In this document: positions 1-5,581 of the stretch, piece after piece
Position numbering within the stretch: the first letter of the stretch is position 1
Layout of the letters: each line of letters opens with the position of its first letter
From: Methanobacterium sp.
GTDB taxonomy: Archaea; Methanobacteriota; Methanobacteria; Methanobacteriales; Methanobacteriaceae
Direction of reading: 5' to 3'
NCBI GenBank assembly: GCA_028700095.1
Contig: JAQVTJ010000107.1
Coordinates: 1 to 5,581 of the forward strand
DNA length: 5,581 bases
Notes under the pieces: generated by a model
What the model saw: only the letters and a program-made list of their open reading frames with translations
Databases searched by the model: none
What the model was told of the DNA's origin: nothing
Made by a program: the position numbers and the translations under genes

Positions 1-104
1 ATACCATTAAGATCTAATAATGTTAAATGAATCCTTGAAGGAGTTTTTATTATCAATTAAATCCACACAAAAAAAATTTATAACAATAAATATTTATTTA
101 GATA
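1..104. other. Gene-free left edge downstream of the tetraether synthase gene
   Basis: No convincing coding region is visible. Plus-strand frame 1 is open from the edge for only nine codons before a TGA at 28-30, which could be the tail of a gene outside the window but cannot be assigned. The stretch is A/T-rich. A short interrupted inverted sequence (tccttgaagga, near 32-43) has too small a loop to form a useful hairpin. Confidence 0.6.
69..80 (-). terminator. T-tract terminator for the radical SAM gene
   Basis: Read on the minus strand, a run of eight T (plus-strand A8 at 69-76), preceded by a further A/T-rich stretch, lies about 30 nt past the TAA stop of the tetraether synthase-like gene. 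Archaeal transcription typically stops at such T-tracts without needing a hairpin. There is no strong stem-loop. The role is inferred from position and composition only. Confidence 0.45.
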
Positions 105-1586
105 TTATTCTGGTTTAAAAGGTTTAGAAAATTTCTTCTCAATATCCTCTCTGTATATTGCATTCATTGAACAAAATGGAATTATCCTACCATCAGGCAC
201 AGCATAATGGATAACACATCTTCTAACCCTATCCTGGTCAAAATTAAATGGATCCATAAAATGCATACAAGACACAAGAAGAGTTTGATTATGGAAATCT
301 CCAAGAGACTTATATGATCTATCCCTGAAAACTGCTGTAAGTATACTTCTTAAATCAATAGAATCAGGAGATTTTGACATATCAACTGTTTTAGGAAGTT
401 CTACTGTTGCCCTTGCCACAATCCTAGCTTTATTAACCAATCCTCCTTCTTCCATATTTCCAGTGCTGTCAGTTAAAAGACTAAAAAATCTATCAACATC
501 AATAAACTGTGTGATTGGAATTATACCTCCATCATCAACAAAAACATATGTAGCAGTACCACAATGCGGATGACAAGTAAATGTAACTTGAGAATCCTTC
601 CCATCTATAGCTTCAATAAACTCTGAAATTGGTGCAACACAACTTGCAGGATAAAAATCACCTATTTCTATCTGACCTTCTGTTTGTTCCTCAACCATAC
701 ATTCAAAATCAGGAACTGTTACTCTTTGAGATTCAACCTCATCAGTTGGTGTTCTGCCTGCAAATGAAACTGGTTGAAAATTAACACCTCTAATAATATC
801 AATATTATCTGCAGCAAAACGAATGATATCACCAATTTGATCATGGTTAATACCCTTTAATATTGTGGGAACTAAAACTATTCCAAGACCTGCTTTACGA
901 CAATTTTCAATTGCTTTTAATTTTATTGATAATAACTTTTTATTCCTTATTTTAATATATGGTTCTTCAGTTATCCCATCAAACTGAAGATAAACCGTGT
1001 TTAATCCAGCATCTTTAAGTTCTTTAGCAAATGAAGGAAGTCTAGCAAGTCTTAAACCATTTGTTGCTATTTGTGTGTGTGTAAAACCTTCTTCTTTAGC
1101 TAGTTTCACAAGATCAGGAAGATCTTTACGAACTGTAGGTTCACCACCAGAATATTGGATTGCTGGGGTTGGAACAGGTTTATTATTTCTTAAATTTTGT
1201 AACATTAACCGTATTTCTTCATAGGAGGGTTCATATAATTTTTTTGAAACAGCTGCATTTGCAAAACAAACAGGACATTTCATATTACATCGATTTGTAA
1301 TATCAATCAAACCTAAAACAGTGTGACTTTCATGTTCCACACATAAACCACAGCTCAACGGACATTCAGAATCAACAATTGTCTGTGGATTTTCAATTCC
1401 AATACCTACTTTCCCATATTTTTTTGCTTTTATATATTTATCTGGATTACTCCAGTATGTATTATTAAATTCACCGTGTTCAGCACACGTTTTTTTTATC
1501 ATTATTTTGTCTTTGTCATTATACACTTCAGCATCTAATACTGTAAGACATTCAGGACATAGACTCTTGGTATTTTTTATAACCAT
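105..1586 (-). CDS. tes: Radical SAM tetraether lipid synthase (Tes / MJ0619 family)
   Basis: The product is a radical SAM enzyme of the archaeal family that joins the phytanyl chain ends of two archaeol-type lipids to make macrocyclic archaeol or GDGT tetraethers. In the 493-residue form the radical SAM motif CNMKCPVC (CX3CX2C) is at residues 100-107, followed by YSGGEPT near 145-151, the usual SAM-binding glycine motif, and LQFDG near 200. An N-terminal Cys-rich part has CPEC (10-13), Cys34, and Cys75/79/82. The C-terminal half carries further cysteines (316, 338, 342, 440, 457, 472). This fits a protein with auxiliary iron-sulfur clusters and a rubredoxin-like site, as known for the family; which cysteine binds what is inferred. 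Length is normal for the family (about 500 residues). An upstream in-frame ATG at 1596-1598 would add four residues but has no ribosome site. The ATG at 1584-1586 is preceded by GGTGA, four bases away. carS is divergently adjacent, which supports a lipid role. An older generic name would be radical SAM protein. Confidence 0.88.
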   Translation of the reverse strand: MVIKNTKSLCPECLTVLDAEVYNDKDKIMIKKTCAEHGEFNNTYWSNPDKYIKAKKYGKVGIGIENPQTIVDSECPLSCGLCVEHESHTVLGLIDITNRCNMKCPVCFANAAVSKKLYEPSYEEIRLMLQNLRNNKPVPTPAIQYSGGEPTVRKDLPDLVKLAKEEGFTHTQIATNGLRLARLPSFAKELKDAGLNTVYLQFDGITEEPYIKIRNKKLLSIKLKAIENCRKAGLGIVLVPTILKGINHDQIGDIIRFAADNIDIIRGVNFQPVSFAGRTPTDEVESQRVTVPDFECMVEEQTEGQIEIGDFYPASCVAPISEFIEAIDGKDSQVTFTCHPHCGTATYVFVDDGGIIPITQFIDVDRFFSLLTDSTGNMEEGGLVNKARIVARATVELPKTVDMSKSPDSIDLRSILTAVFRDRSYKSLGDFHNQTLLVSCMHFMDPFNFDQDRVRRCVIHYAVPDGRIIPFCSMNAIYREDIEKKFSKPFKPE

Positions 1587-1590
1587 TATC

Positions 1591-1595
1591 TCACC
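1591..1595 (-). promoter_or_regulatory. Ribosome binding site that favours the inner tes start
   Basis: The minus strand reads GGTGA, part of the archaeal anti-16S consensus GGAGGTGAT, four bases before the ATG at 1586-1584. The outer ATG (1598-1596) overlaps the start of this site and has only A/T-rich sequence upstream. The spacing is a little short, so the outer start is not excluded. Confidence 0.5.
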
Positions 1596-1614
1596 CATAA
1601 CATTATTTAGTAGC

Positions 1615-1626
1615 TAATTATAATTA
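1615..1626. promoter_or_regulatory. Palindromic A/T element in the tes-carS divergent promoter
   Basis: taattataatta is a perfect 12-bp palindrome near the middle of the short gap between the divergent tes and carS genes. It resembles an A/T-rich archaeal TATA box readable from both strands, or a small dimeric operator. About 25 nt downstream in the tes direction falls just before the inner tes start codon. In the carS direction it falls close to the ribosome site, giving an almost leaderless message. Chance palindromes are common in such A/T-rich DNA, and other TATA-like stretches exist nearby (around 1573-1580 for carS and 1636-1643 for tes). Confidence 0.3.
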
Positions 1627-1644
1627 TTATCTTGTTTTAAATTT

Positions 1645-1650
1645 GGAGGT
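1645..1650 (+). promoter_or_regulatory. Strong ribosome binding site of carS
   Basis: GGAGGT is a full match to the archaeal Shine-Dalgarno consensus, five bases before the ATG at 1656. It fixes the carS start and is the strongest such site in the window. Confidence 0.8.
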
Positions 1651-1655
1651 AAACT

Positions 1656-2174
1656 ATGGACTCATGTGTAGTCAGTGTAATAAATTTATCAGCATATGCT
1701 ATATACTTTATGTTACCAGCGTACCTTGCCAACGTAACAGCTTTAGCATTTGGCGGGGGTAAATCGCTAGATTTTAACCATGAATTTTATGATGGACGAA
1801 GAATACTTGGTGATGGAGTAACATTAAGAGGAACATTAATCGGAACATTAATCGGAACAAGTGTAGGTTTACTTCAGGGTATAATAACTGGAAATATAAT
1901 AGAAGGAATATTATTAGGTATTTGTCTTGCTGGAGGAGCATTAATAGGTGATGCTGTTGGAAGTTTTATTAAACGTCGTATAAAATTGCAACGTGGAAAA
2001 GCCGCACCACTTTTAGACCAACTAGACTTTGTTGCAGGTGCATTACTATTTGCATTATTAATAAAGCCCATACCATTTGAAATAATTATTATAATATGTG
2101 TAATAAGCATATTTTTACATATTGGAGCTAATATAATAGCCTATCTTCTAGGTATGAAAAATGTATGGTACTAA
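1656..2174 (+). CDS. carS: CDP-archaeol synthase (CDP-2,3-bis-(O-geranylgeranyl)-sn-glycerol synthase)
   Basis: This is an integral membrane CTP-transferase. It converts digeranylgeranylglyceryl phosphate plus CTP to CDP-archaeol (unsaturated) and pyrophosphate, the activated donor for polar head groups in archaeal lipids. The 172-residue product matches the family in length. It has the family's N-terminal YFMLPAYLANVTALAFGGG (17-35), then the FYDGRRILGDGVTLRG block (44-59), and the conserved GDAVGSFIKRR...APLLDQLDFVAGAL stretch (98-130), which corresponds to the cytidylyltransferase signature also seen in bacterial CdsA. About five hydrophobic helices can be drawn (roughly 11-33, 60-80, 82-104, 122-138 and 142-166). 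The ATG is set by GGAGGT five bases upstream. The divergent neighbour is a tetraether synthase-like gene. The end converges with the M14-like gene across 164 bp. No defect is seen. Confidence 0.95.
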   Translation: MDSCVVSVINLSAYAIYFMLPAYLANVTALAFGGGKSLDFNHEFYDGRRILGDGVTLRGTLIGTLIGTSVGLLQGIITGNIIEGILLGICLAGGALIGDAVGSFIKRRIKLQRGKAAPLLDQLDFVAGALLFALLIKPIPFEIIIIICVISIFLHIGANIIAYLLGMKNVWY

Positions 2175-2184
2175 ATAAAAACTT

Positions 2185-2198
2185 TTATAATATTATAA
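2185..2198. repeat. 14-bp perfect palindrome after carS
   Basis: ttataatattataa reads identically on both strands and begins 11 bp after the carS stop. It is flanked by T-runs in both directions, consistent with a bidirectional termination element, although it is pure A/T and could be chance. Confidence 0.4.
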
Positions 2199-2207
2199 TA
2201 TAAAAAC

Positions 2208-2223
2208 AGAAAATTAATTTTCT
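2208..2223. repeat. 16-bp perfect palindrome in the convergent gap
   Basis: agaaaattaattttct is a perfect inverted repeat with no loop spacer, 34 bp beyond the carS stop. It lies 10 bp from another palindrome. Its likely role is part of the shared terminator region; a protein-binding site is the alternative. Confidence 0.4.
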
Positions 2224-2338
2224 ACAAATAAAATATAATATATTTTTACCATATATAATAATTATTTTTTTTATATATTATTTAACTTATTCCCCCCTCC
2301 TTTTTTTAAGACATAGCAAATATTAAAACTAAACCTAG

Positions 2339-3034
2339 TTATAAGTTATATTGACTATTAATCACTTTTACAGATGTATCTATAAGTGAATATGTATTCC
2401 AAAAGGTATTCCAATAACCATACCATTCAGGGATTTCATATACAAAAACACCAACCCCTGTAGCTGCTATAGGCATATCCACCTGATATATTGATGAGCT
2501 ATGAGCCTTTTCACCTGTTGATCTTTGGTAATAATTAAAATTTGTAAGTAACATATGAACACCAGTTCCAAGAGTTACAGATTTAGAATCCATAGTAGGA
2601 GTTGCAATATAAAATCCATCACCATATCCTTGTTCATGGTCATGGCAGATAATCACTAAACTATTATTAGACTTCCCAATATCTGATGTAATATATTTCT
2701 CAACAAGAGTCTGGCCATTTGCACGTCCTATACTAAAATCTGTGGGATTATCATCCACAATAACTTGGTAGTTGGTTAATTCAATATTATGGGTTAATGC
2801 ATAGAACTTAATAACATATGGAACTATTGTAGAGGATAATGTTTCACGTGGATGCATACCTGTAATAATAGCAATTTTACTATTAGATTGTCCATAATGG
2901 GAATAAACATCCTTAGTTACATATCCTTTACTATCTTTACCAATTAAGGAATGTGAACTTAGATTAACAAATATGAACATACCAATAAATAATAAAAATA
3001 GTATTATAAGAAAATATCTTTTTTTAAATTTCAT
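2339..3034 (-). CDS. Membrane-anchored M14-like zinc hydrolase, function unknown
   Basis: I do not recognise a named gene. The 231-residue product begins with a basic MKFKKR and a single hydrophobic segment (about 7-25) with no clear lipobox, so it is probably a signal anchor with the rest outside the cell. The body contains ITGMHPRET, with His61 and Glu64 forming HxxE, then IICHDHEQGYGDGF with His131 or His133, and VYEIPEW with Glu200 (or Glu203). This order and spacing (HxxE, about 70 residues, His, about 70 residues, Glu) resembles the zinc site and catalytic Glu of M14 carboxypeptidase-like enzymes, which include cell-wall gamma-glutamyl peptidases and poly-gamma-glutamate hydrolases. A C-terminal aromatic stretch (WYGYWNTFWNTY, 204-215) follows. 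The gene starts 28 bp after mfnF with GTGAT just before its ATG, so it probably shares that operon. Substrate could be pseudomurein peptide or another gamma-linked peptide; this is inference. Confidence 0.6.
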   Translation of the reverse strand: MKFKKRYFLIILFLLFIGMFIFVNLSSHSLIGKDSKGYVTKDVYSHYGQSNSKIAIITGMHPRETLSSTIVPYVIKFYALTHNIELTNYQVIVDDNPTDFSIGRANGQTLVEKYITSDIGKSNNSLVIICHDHEQGYGDGFYIATPTMDSKSVTLGTGVHMLLTNFNYYQRSTGEKAHSSSIYQVDMPIAATGVGVFVYEIPEWYGYWNTFWNTYSLIDTSVKVINSQYNL

Positions 3035-3062
3035 ATTATCACGATGTATTTTAGATGATTAT

Positions 3063-4085
3063 TTATTTTTTATTTATATATTGTTCCATTAATATTGCTG
3101 TTCCAACTGCAGGTGCAACTATACAATCTTCTTTTTTAAGTATTTTATCCATTCCAATATAATTAAGTCCTGCTTTTTGACATGCTCGAGCACCTATAAT
3201 ATCCATTCCCAAACCTGTGGTTATAACATTTGAAAGATTATTTTGTTCTGCTACTTCTAATAAAGCCTCAGAAATTCTGGTAATTTGGATGGAATATATA
3301 TATTTAGCAATATCTATTATTTCATTATATTTTAAAATATTTAAATCCCCACACACAATCCTTGAAATTCTTCGCATACATTCTTTAACAGATTTACCAG
3401 TACCATCCATTGTACTACAGGAATAATCATGTTCATTAATATTATCAAGTACCATTTGAATATCTGCAGTTATTGCAAATAATTCAGAAGCCACTCTCGT
3501 CATTATCCCATCTAATGGAACTTTATCAACTAAAGTCACAACATTAGTTCTTAATGTTCCACTATAAATCAATTCCCCGGTTTTCAGTCTTTCCAAATCT
3601 GATCTGCCCTTTGCATGTTCTTTTCCATTTATAATTGGAATTATATCAGTTGTAGTGCTTCCAGTATCTATTAATATACAGTTTGGATTAATTTTAGCTG
3701 CTAAAGTAGCTGCTGCAATCCAATTAGCTGCTGCAATATTCATTGGATCTTTGATAACATTTGAAATTTCTGTTATTCCATCTAAGCCCAGAAACCCCAC
3801 TGGAATATTATTAAATGTGTCACGTGATTTCTGTGCTATATCCAGAACACCTTCCTTTTTAGTTTTATATGCATCAACAAGTTCAGCTGTCATGGATATT
3901 CCCACAGCATTAATTTCATTTTCACCTATAAGATCAATTAGAACTTTTTTTAGTTCATCTTTTTTTATCCACATTGGCAAATATTTAAAATCTGTTTCTA
4001 TAGATATAATATTTCCAGATTCATCAAAATCCACAATGGCAATATCTGTATTTGCCCCTCCAATATCAAATCCTGCAATTTTCAT
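3063..4085 (-). CDS. mfnF: Methanofuran core synthase MfnF (H4MPT-linked C1 transfer protein, ASKHA fold)
   Basis: MfnF catalyses the condensation of gamma-glutamyltyramine with the diphosphate of 5-(aminomethyl)-3-furanmethanol, giving the APMF-Glu core of methanofuran, the C1 carrier of the first methanogenesis step. It acts in the cytoplasm. The 340-residue sequence has the actin/hexokinase-like fold motifs of the hydantoinase/oxoprolinase-related family: IAGFDIGGANTD at 3-14 (phosphate loop 1), CILIDTGSTTTDIIPI at 136-151 (phosphate loop 2), and NVITTGLGMDIIGA near 286-299 with a C-terminal APAVGTAIL (324-332). Older annotations call it a probable H4MPT-linked C1 transfer pathway protein. 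Its ATG overlaps the mfnD stop in an ATGA junction, with only a weak AGGT 13 bases upstream, so translation is probably coupled to mfnD. The TAA stop is followed after 28 bp by the M14-like gene. The reaction is taken from work on the Methanocaldococcus enzyme. Confidence 0.87.
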   Translation of the reverse strand: MKIAGFDIGGANTDIAIVDFDESGNIISIETDFKYLPMWIKKDELKKVLIDLIGENEINAVGISMTAELVDAYKTKKEGVLDIAQKSRDTFNNIPVGFLGLDGITEISNVIKDPMNIAAANWIAAATLAAKINPNCILIDTGSTTTDIIPIINGKEHAKGRSDLERLKTGELIYSGTLRTNVVTLVDKVPLDGIMTRVASELFAITADIQMVLDNINEHDYSCSTMDGTGKSVKECMRRISRIVCGDLNILKYNEIIDIAKYIYSIQITRISEALLEVAEQNNLSNVITTGLGMDIIGARACQKAGLNYIGMDKILKKEDCIVAPAVGTAILMEQYINKK

Positions 4086-5125
4086 TTTAAAACACTGAAC
4101 CTGAGGGTTTTATCCTCTTTATAAAAATTTATCTGTCCATTTAATTCAATTTCAGTTGGAAGTTTTCCATAAACAGCATTTATTACAGCCTCACCTAGGT
4201 TGAAATTTAATAACTTTCTAAGTGCAACATAGGGAGTTGTGGGTCTAGAATTAATTTCAACAATATATACTTCATCATTTTTATTATCAAGTATCATATC
4301 AACACCAACATAACCTTTAAGACCTGGGATTGATTTAACTGCAGTTTTTGCTGTTTCCATGGCAATATCTGACAGTGCATGTTTAAATGGAACTATTCCA
4401 CCTTGATATTGAATTTTACCAGATTTTAAAGTTACATCCTGAAAATTTAAACTTAAAGGAATAGCTTCTATACCATCACTTAATAAACTAACACTTACAT
4501 TAATTCCAGAAATATAGTTCTGTAAAATAAAATATGGAAGCTTAGTATGCTTCTTTATATGATCCTTGGCTATTATAAATTCATTAAAAGAATTTATAAC
4601 ATTAACACCAGCACATGAAACACCATCAACGGGTTTTAATACTTTAGATTGTTTATCTAAACCTGTATTAAATTTATTTATTTGTTTTTTATAATTTTCT
4701 ATACTATCATTAAAATAAACCTTTTCAGTTTTTATAATGGGAACCTTATTTTTTAATATATTATATGTATCTAATTTATTTGTTGTTTTCATAACCGCAT
4801 CTGAAGTGGAACCTATAACTTCAACACCCTGTTTTTCAATTAACGATGTAAGATTGTAAAGTATATTATTTTCTTCAGGTGCAATTGGTATACATCCATC
4901 ATATTTTTTAATATTAGAAGAAATCCATTCCATTAAATTTCCTGTCATAGGAATTGCTTGTGAATTAAAGGATTGAATAGTATTAGATCCCGTGGGAATT
5001 AGGTTATATGTTTTAAATTTCTTAAGATCTTCTAGAAGTCCTTGTAACATTGCATTGCCTTCAACTGTAATTGAAGAATCTTCTAATTTATTTAATGTGG
5101 CAAATTCAAAAACAAGTATTTTCAT
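4082..5125 (-). CDS. mfnD: Tyramine-L-glutamate ligase MfnD (ATP-grasp)
   Basis: MfnD uses ATP to join the gamma-carboxyl of L-glutamate to the amino group of tyramine, giving gamma-glutamyltyramine, the tail precursor of methanofuran. The 347-residue product has the ATP-grasp layout: an N-terminal pre-ATP domain starting MKILVFEFATLNKL, a nucleotide-binding lysine and loop at KPVDGVSCAGV (164-174), QNYISGINVSVS (202-213), GYVGVDMILD (271-280), and the metal-binding VEINSRPTT (289-297, Glu290 and Asn292). The frame is open further upstream to a TTG at 5140-5138, but that TTG overlaps the GGAG ribosome site. The ATG at 5125-5123 lies nine bases after GGAG and gives the natural MKIL start, so it is chosen. 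The 3' end overlaps mfnF by 4 bp, and the product feeds straight into MfnF. The specific assignment is supported by the mfnF partner. A generic carbamoyl-phosphate-synthase-like ATP-grasp label is the fallback. Confidence 0.87.
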   Translation of the reverse strand: MKILVFEFATLNKLEDSSITVEGNAMLQGLLEDLKKFKTYNLIPTGSNTIQSFNSQAIPMTGNLMEWISSNIKKYDGCIPIAPEENNILYNLTSLIEKQGVEVIGSTSDAVMKTTNKLDTYNILKNKVPIIKTEKVYFNDSIENYKKQINKFNTGLDKQSKVLKPVDGVSCAGVNVINSFNEFIIAKDHIKKHTKLPYFILQNYISGINVSVSLLSDGIEAIPLSLNFQDVTLKSGKIQYQGGIVPFKHALSDIAMETAKTAVKSIPGLKGYVGVDMILDNKNDEVYIVEINSRPTTPYVALRKLLNFNLGEAVINAVYGKLPTEIELNGQINFYKEDKTLRFSVLK

Positions 5126-5134
5126 TGCTTCATT

Positions 5135-5138
5135 CTCC
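5135..5138 (-). promoter_or_regulatory. Ribosome binding site deciding the mfnD start
   Basis: GGAG on the minus strand lies nine bases before the ATG at 5125-5123. The alternative in-frame TTG (5140-5138) shares its last base with this site, so it cannot be served by it. Confidence 0.65.
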
Positions 5139-5182
5139 AAATAATTAGATAATAATATATAATTTTAGTGTAATAAAGATAA

Positions 5183-5196
5183 TATATAAATTCTTT
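5183..5196 (-). promoter_or_regulatory. Archaeal BRE/TATA promoter for the mfnD-mfnF operon
   Basis: The minus strand reads aaagaa followed directly by tttatata, a good match to a purine-rich BRE plus an archaeal TATA box. Transcription would start about 25 nt downstream, near 5160, leaving an untranslated leader of about 35 nt with the GGAG site. A second TATA-like palindrome, ctttatataaag at 5193-5204, overlaps it, and a third A/T stretch lies at 5154-5163 but is too close to the ribosome site. Start site not proven. Confidence 0.5.
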
Positions 5197-5220
5197 ATAT
5201 AAAGGGGCTAGTTAAATTTT

Positions 5221-5581
5221 TTACAGGTTTTTTAAAGTATTCATCATCTCTTTTTCAGCTGCAGCAATGGTACTTCTATGGATATATTCATCTTTAAGGG
5301 TTTTATAGAAGTTATTTTTTGCATATTTATCATATGTAAATTTAATATTATGATATTTAACATCCATAAGAATCAATCCTTCAGCAGGTGCAGGTGTGAT
5401 TGGAATATAAATATCAGGATCCAATAAACAGTCTATTTCTTTATATTCCATTTCTTTTTTTCCTATTATTGTTATTATTGTTACTATTTTACGAACCATA
5501 TTCCAAAGGAAACTTTCTCCAATTACATCTATAACTATTAAATGGCCATTTTGTTTAATATTTATTTCTTTAATATTTCTA
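5221..5581 (-). CDS. truA: tRNA pseudouridine synthase TruA, C-terminal part (5' end beyond window)
   Basis: TruA converts uridines at positions 38-40 of the tRNA anticodon stem-loop to pseudouridine. Only about 120 C-terminal residues are present. The frame stays open from the window edge through 5500, so the ATG at 5499-5497 is internal. The visible edge reads NGHLIVIDVIGESFLWNMVRKIV (split here at GESFLWNMVRKIV, coded by 5520-5482), the conserved C-terminal core strand and helix of TruA. It is followed by the typical APAEGLILMDVKY motif (5388-5350) that lines the active-site cleft. The catalytic Asp would lie in the missing N-terminal half. The TAA stop at 5223-5221 lies 95 bp before the mfnD start, and the gene is in the same direction as the mfn genes. 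The mfnD promoter in the gap suggests separate transcription, although read-through is possible. Confidence 0.9.
   Translation of the reverse strand, partial: RNIKEINIKQNGHLIVIDVIGESFLWNMVRKIVTIITIIGKKEMEYKEIDCLLDPDIYIPITPAPAEGLILMDVKYHNIKFTYDKYAKNNFYKTLKDEYIHRSTIAAAEKEMMNTLKNL

Larger units (their letters stand above)
2175..2338. terminator. Convergent intergenic region, likely bidirectional terminator
   Basis: This A/T-rich gap separates the 3' ends of carS (plus) and the M14-like gene (minus). It holds two perfect palindromes (2185-2198 and 2208-2223). T-tracts are present in the carS direction (T8 at 2265-2272, T7 at 2301-2307). A-runs at 2177-2181 and 2202-2206 read as T-runs for the opposite transcript. 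No coding frame of any length with a usable start is seen. The terminator role follows from position and from the known archaeal use of T-tracts. Confidence 0.55.

Noticed and set aside
997..1224. Plus-strand open frame of 75 codons
   Set aside because: It lies wholly inside the radical SAM gene on the opposite strand, shows no family features and has no ribosome site; it is a frame shadow.
1830..1860. 12-bp tandem direct repeat (ggaacattaatc twice plus a partial third copy) coding GTLIGTLIGT in carS
   Set aside because: Protein length and spacing between conserved carS blocks look normal, so it appears to be ordinary small-residue transmembrane packing sequence rather than a recent expansion.
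1874..2110. Minus-strand open frame of 78 codons within carS
   Set aside because: It is antisense to a confidently identified gene and lacks a ribosome site or recognisable domain.
2230..2310. Possible small minus-strand gene behind the A7GGAGG sequence
   Set aside because: There is no ATG, GTG or TTG at a usable distance; the nearest ATG downstream opens only about 12 codons before a stop.
3655..4098. Plus-strand open frame of 147 codons, and a shorter one at 3217-3426
   Set aside because: Both are antisense to mfnF, whose motifs are clear; their hydrophobic, Ser-rich products are typical of antisense reading of an A/T-rich gene.
5221..5499. Reading 5221-5499 as a complete 92-residue gene
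   Set aside because: The same frame continues open to the window edge with conserved TruA sequence upstream of that ATG, so it is the C-terminal part of a larger gene.
1..5581. CRISPR array, transposon ends, tRNA or rRNA genes
   Set aside because: No regularly spaced repeats, no transposase-like frame and no GC-rich RNA-like island were seen on either strand.

Overview
The window looks like chromosome of a low-GC, host-associated type methanogenic archaeon of the order Methanobacteriales. It is roughly 30% GC by eye, and its style resembles Methanosphaera or a low-GC Methanobrevibacter; the genus is not proven. The order-level call rests on three things: archaeal ether-lipid genes (CDP-archaeol synthase and a tetraether synthase-like radical SAM enzyme), two methanofuran biosynthesis genes, and an archaeal-type TruA, together with GGAGGT/GGTGA-type ribosome binding sites and TATA-like promoters.

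Left third (1-2174): a short gene-free end with a T-tract in the minus-strand sense is followed by a minus-strand radical SAM protein of the Tes (tetraether lipid synthase, MJ0619-like) family. Divergent from it, across a gap of about 70 bp, is plus-strand carS (CDP-archaeol synthase). CarS activates the unsaturated archaeol precursor with CTP, which opens polar head-group attachment. Tes later joins the biphytanyl chains of two archaeol-type lipids. The pair therefore flanks the early and late parts of membrane lipid synthesis. The gap holds a 12-bp perfect A/T palindrome that could act as a shared TATA/operator element.

Middle (2175-2338): a convergent, very A/T-rich intergenic region with two perfect palindromes, T-tracts in both directions and one striking C6-T-C2-T7 pyrimidine run. 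It is best read as a bidirectional terminator.

Right part (2339-5220, minus strand): an apparent three-gene operon in the order mfnD, mfnF, then a membrane-anchored M14-like zinc hydrolase. MfnD makes gamma-glutamyltyramine. MfnF joins it to the aminomethylfuran diphosphate to form the methanofuran core. The two genes overlap by 4 bp (ATGA). The third gene follows after 28 bp; it encodes an N-terminal membrane anchor and a candidate zinc site (HxxE, a later His, a C-terminal Glu), and its function is unknown. A good archaeal BRE/TATA lies before mfnD.

Right edge (5221-5581): the C-terminal part of truA (tRNA pseudouridine synthase), which continues beyond the window.

The least described element is the M14-like surface hydrolase attached to the methanofuran genes. 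The rest is recognisable core archaeal metabolism.
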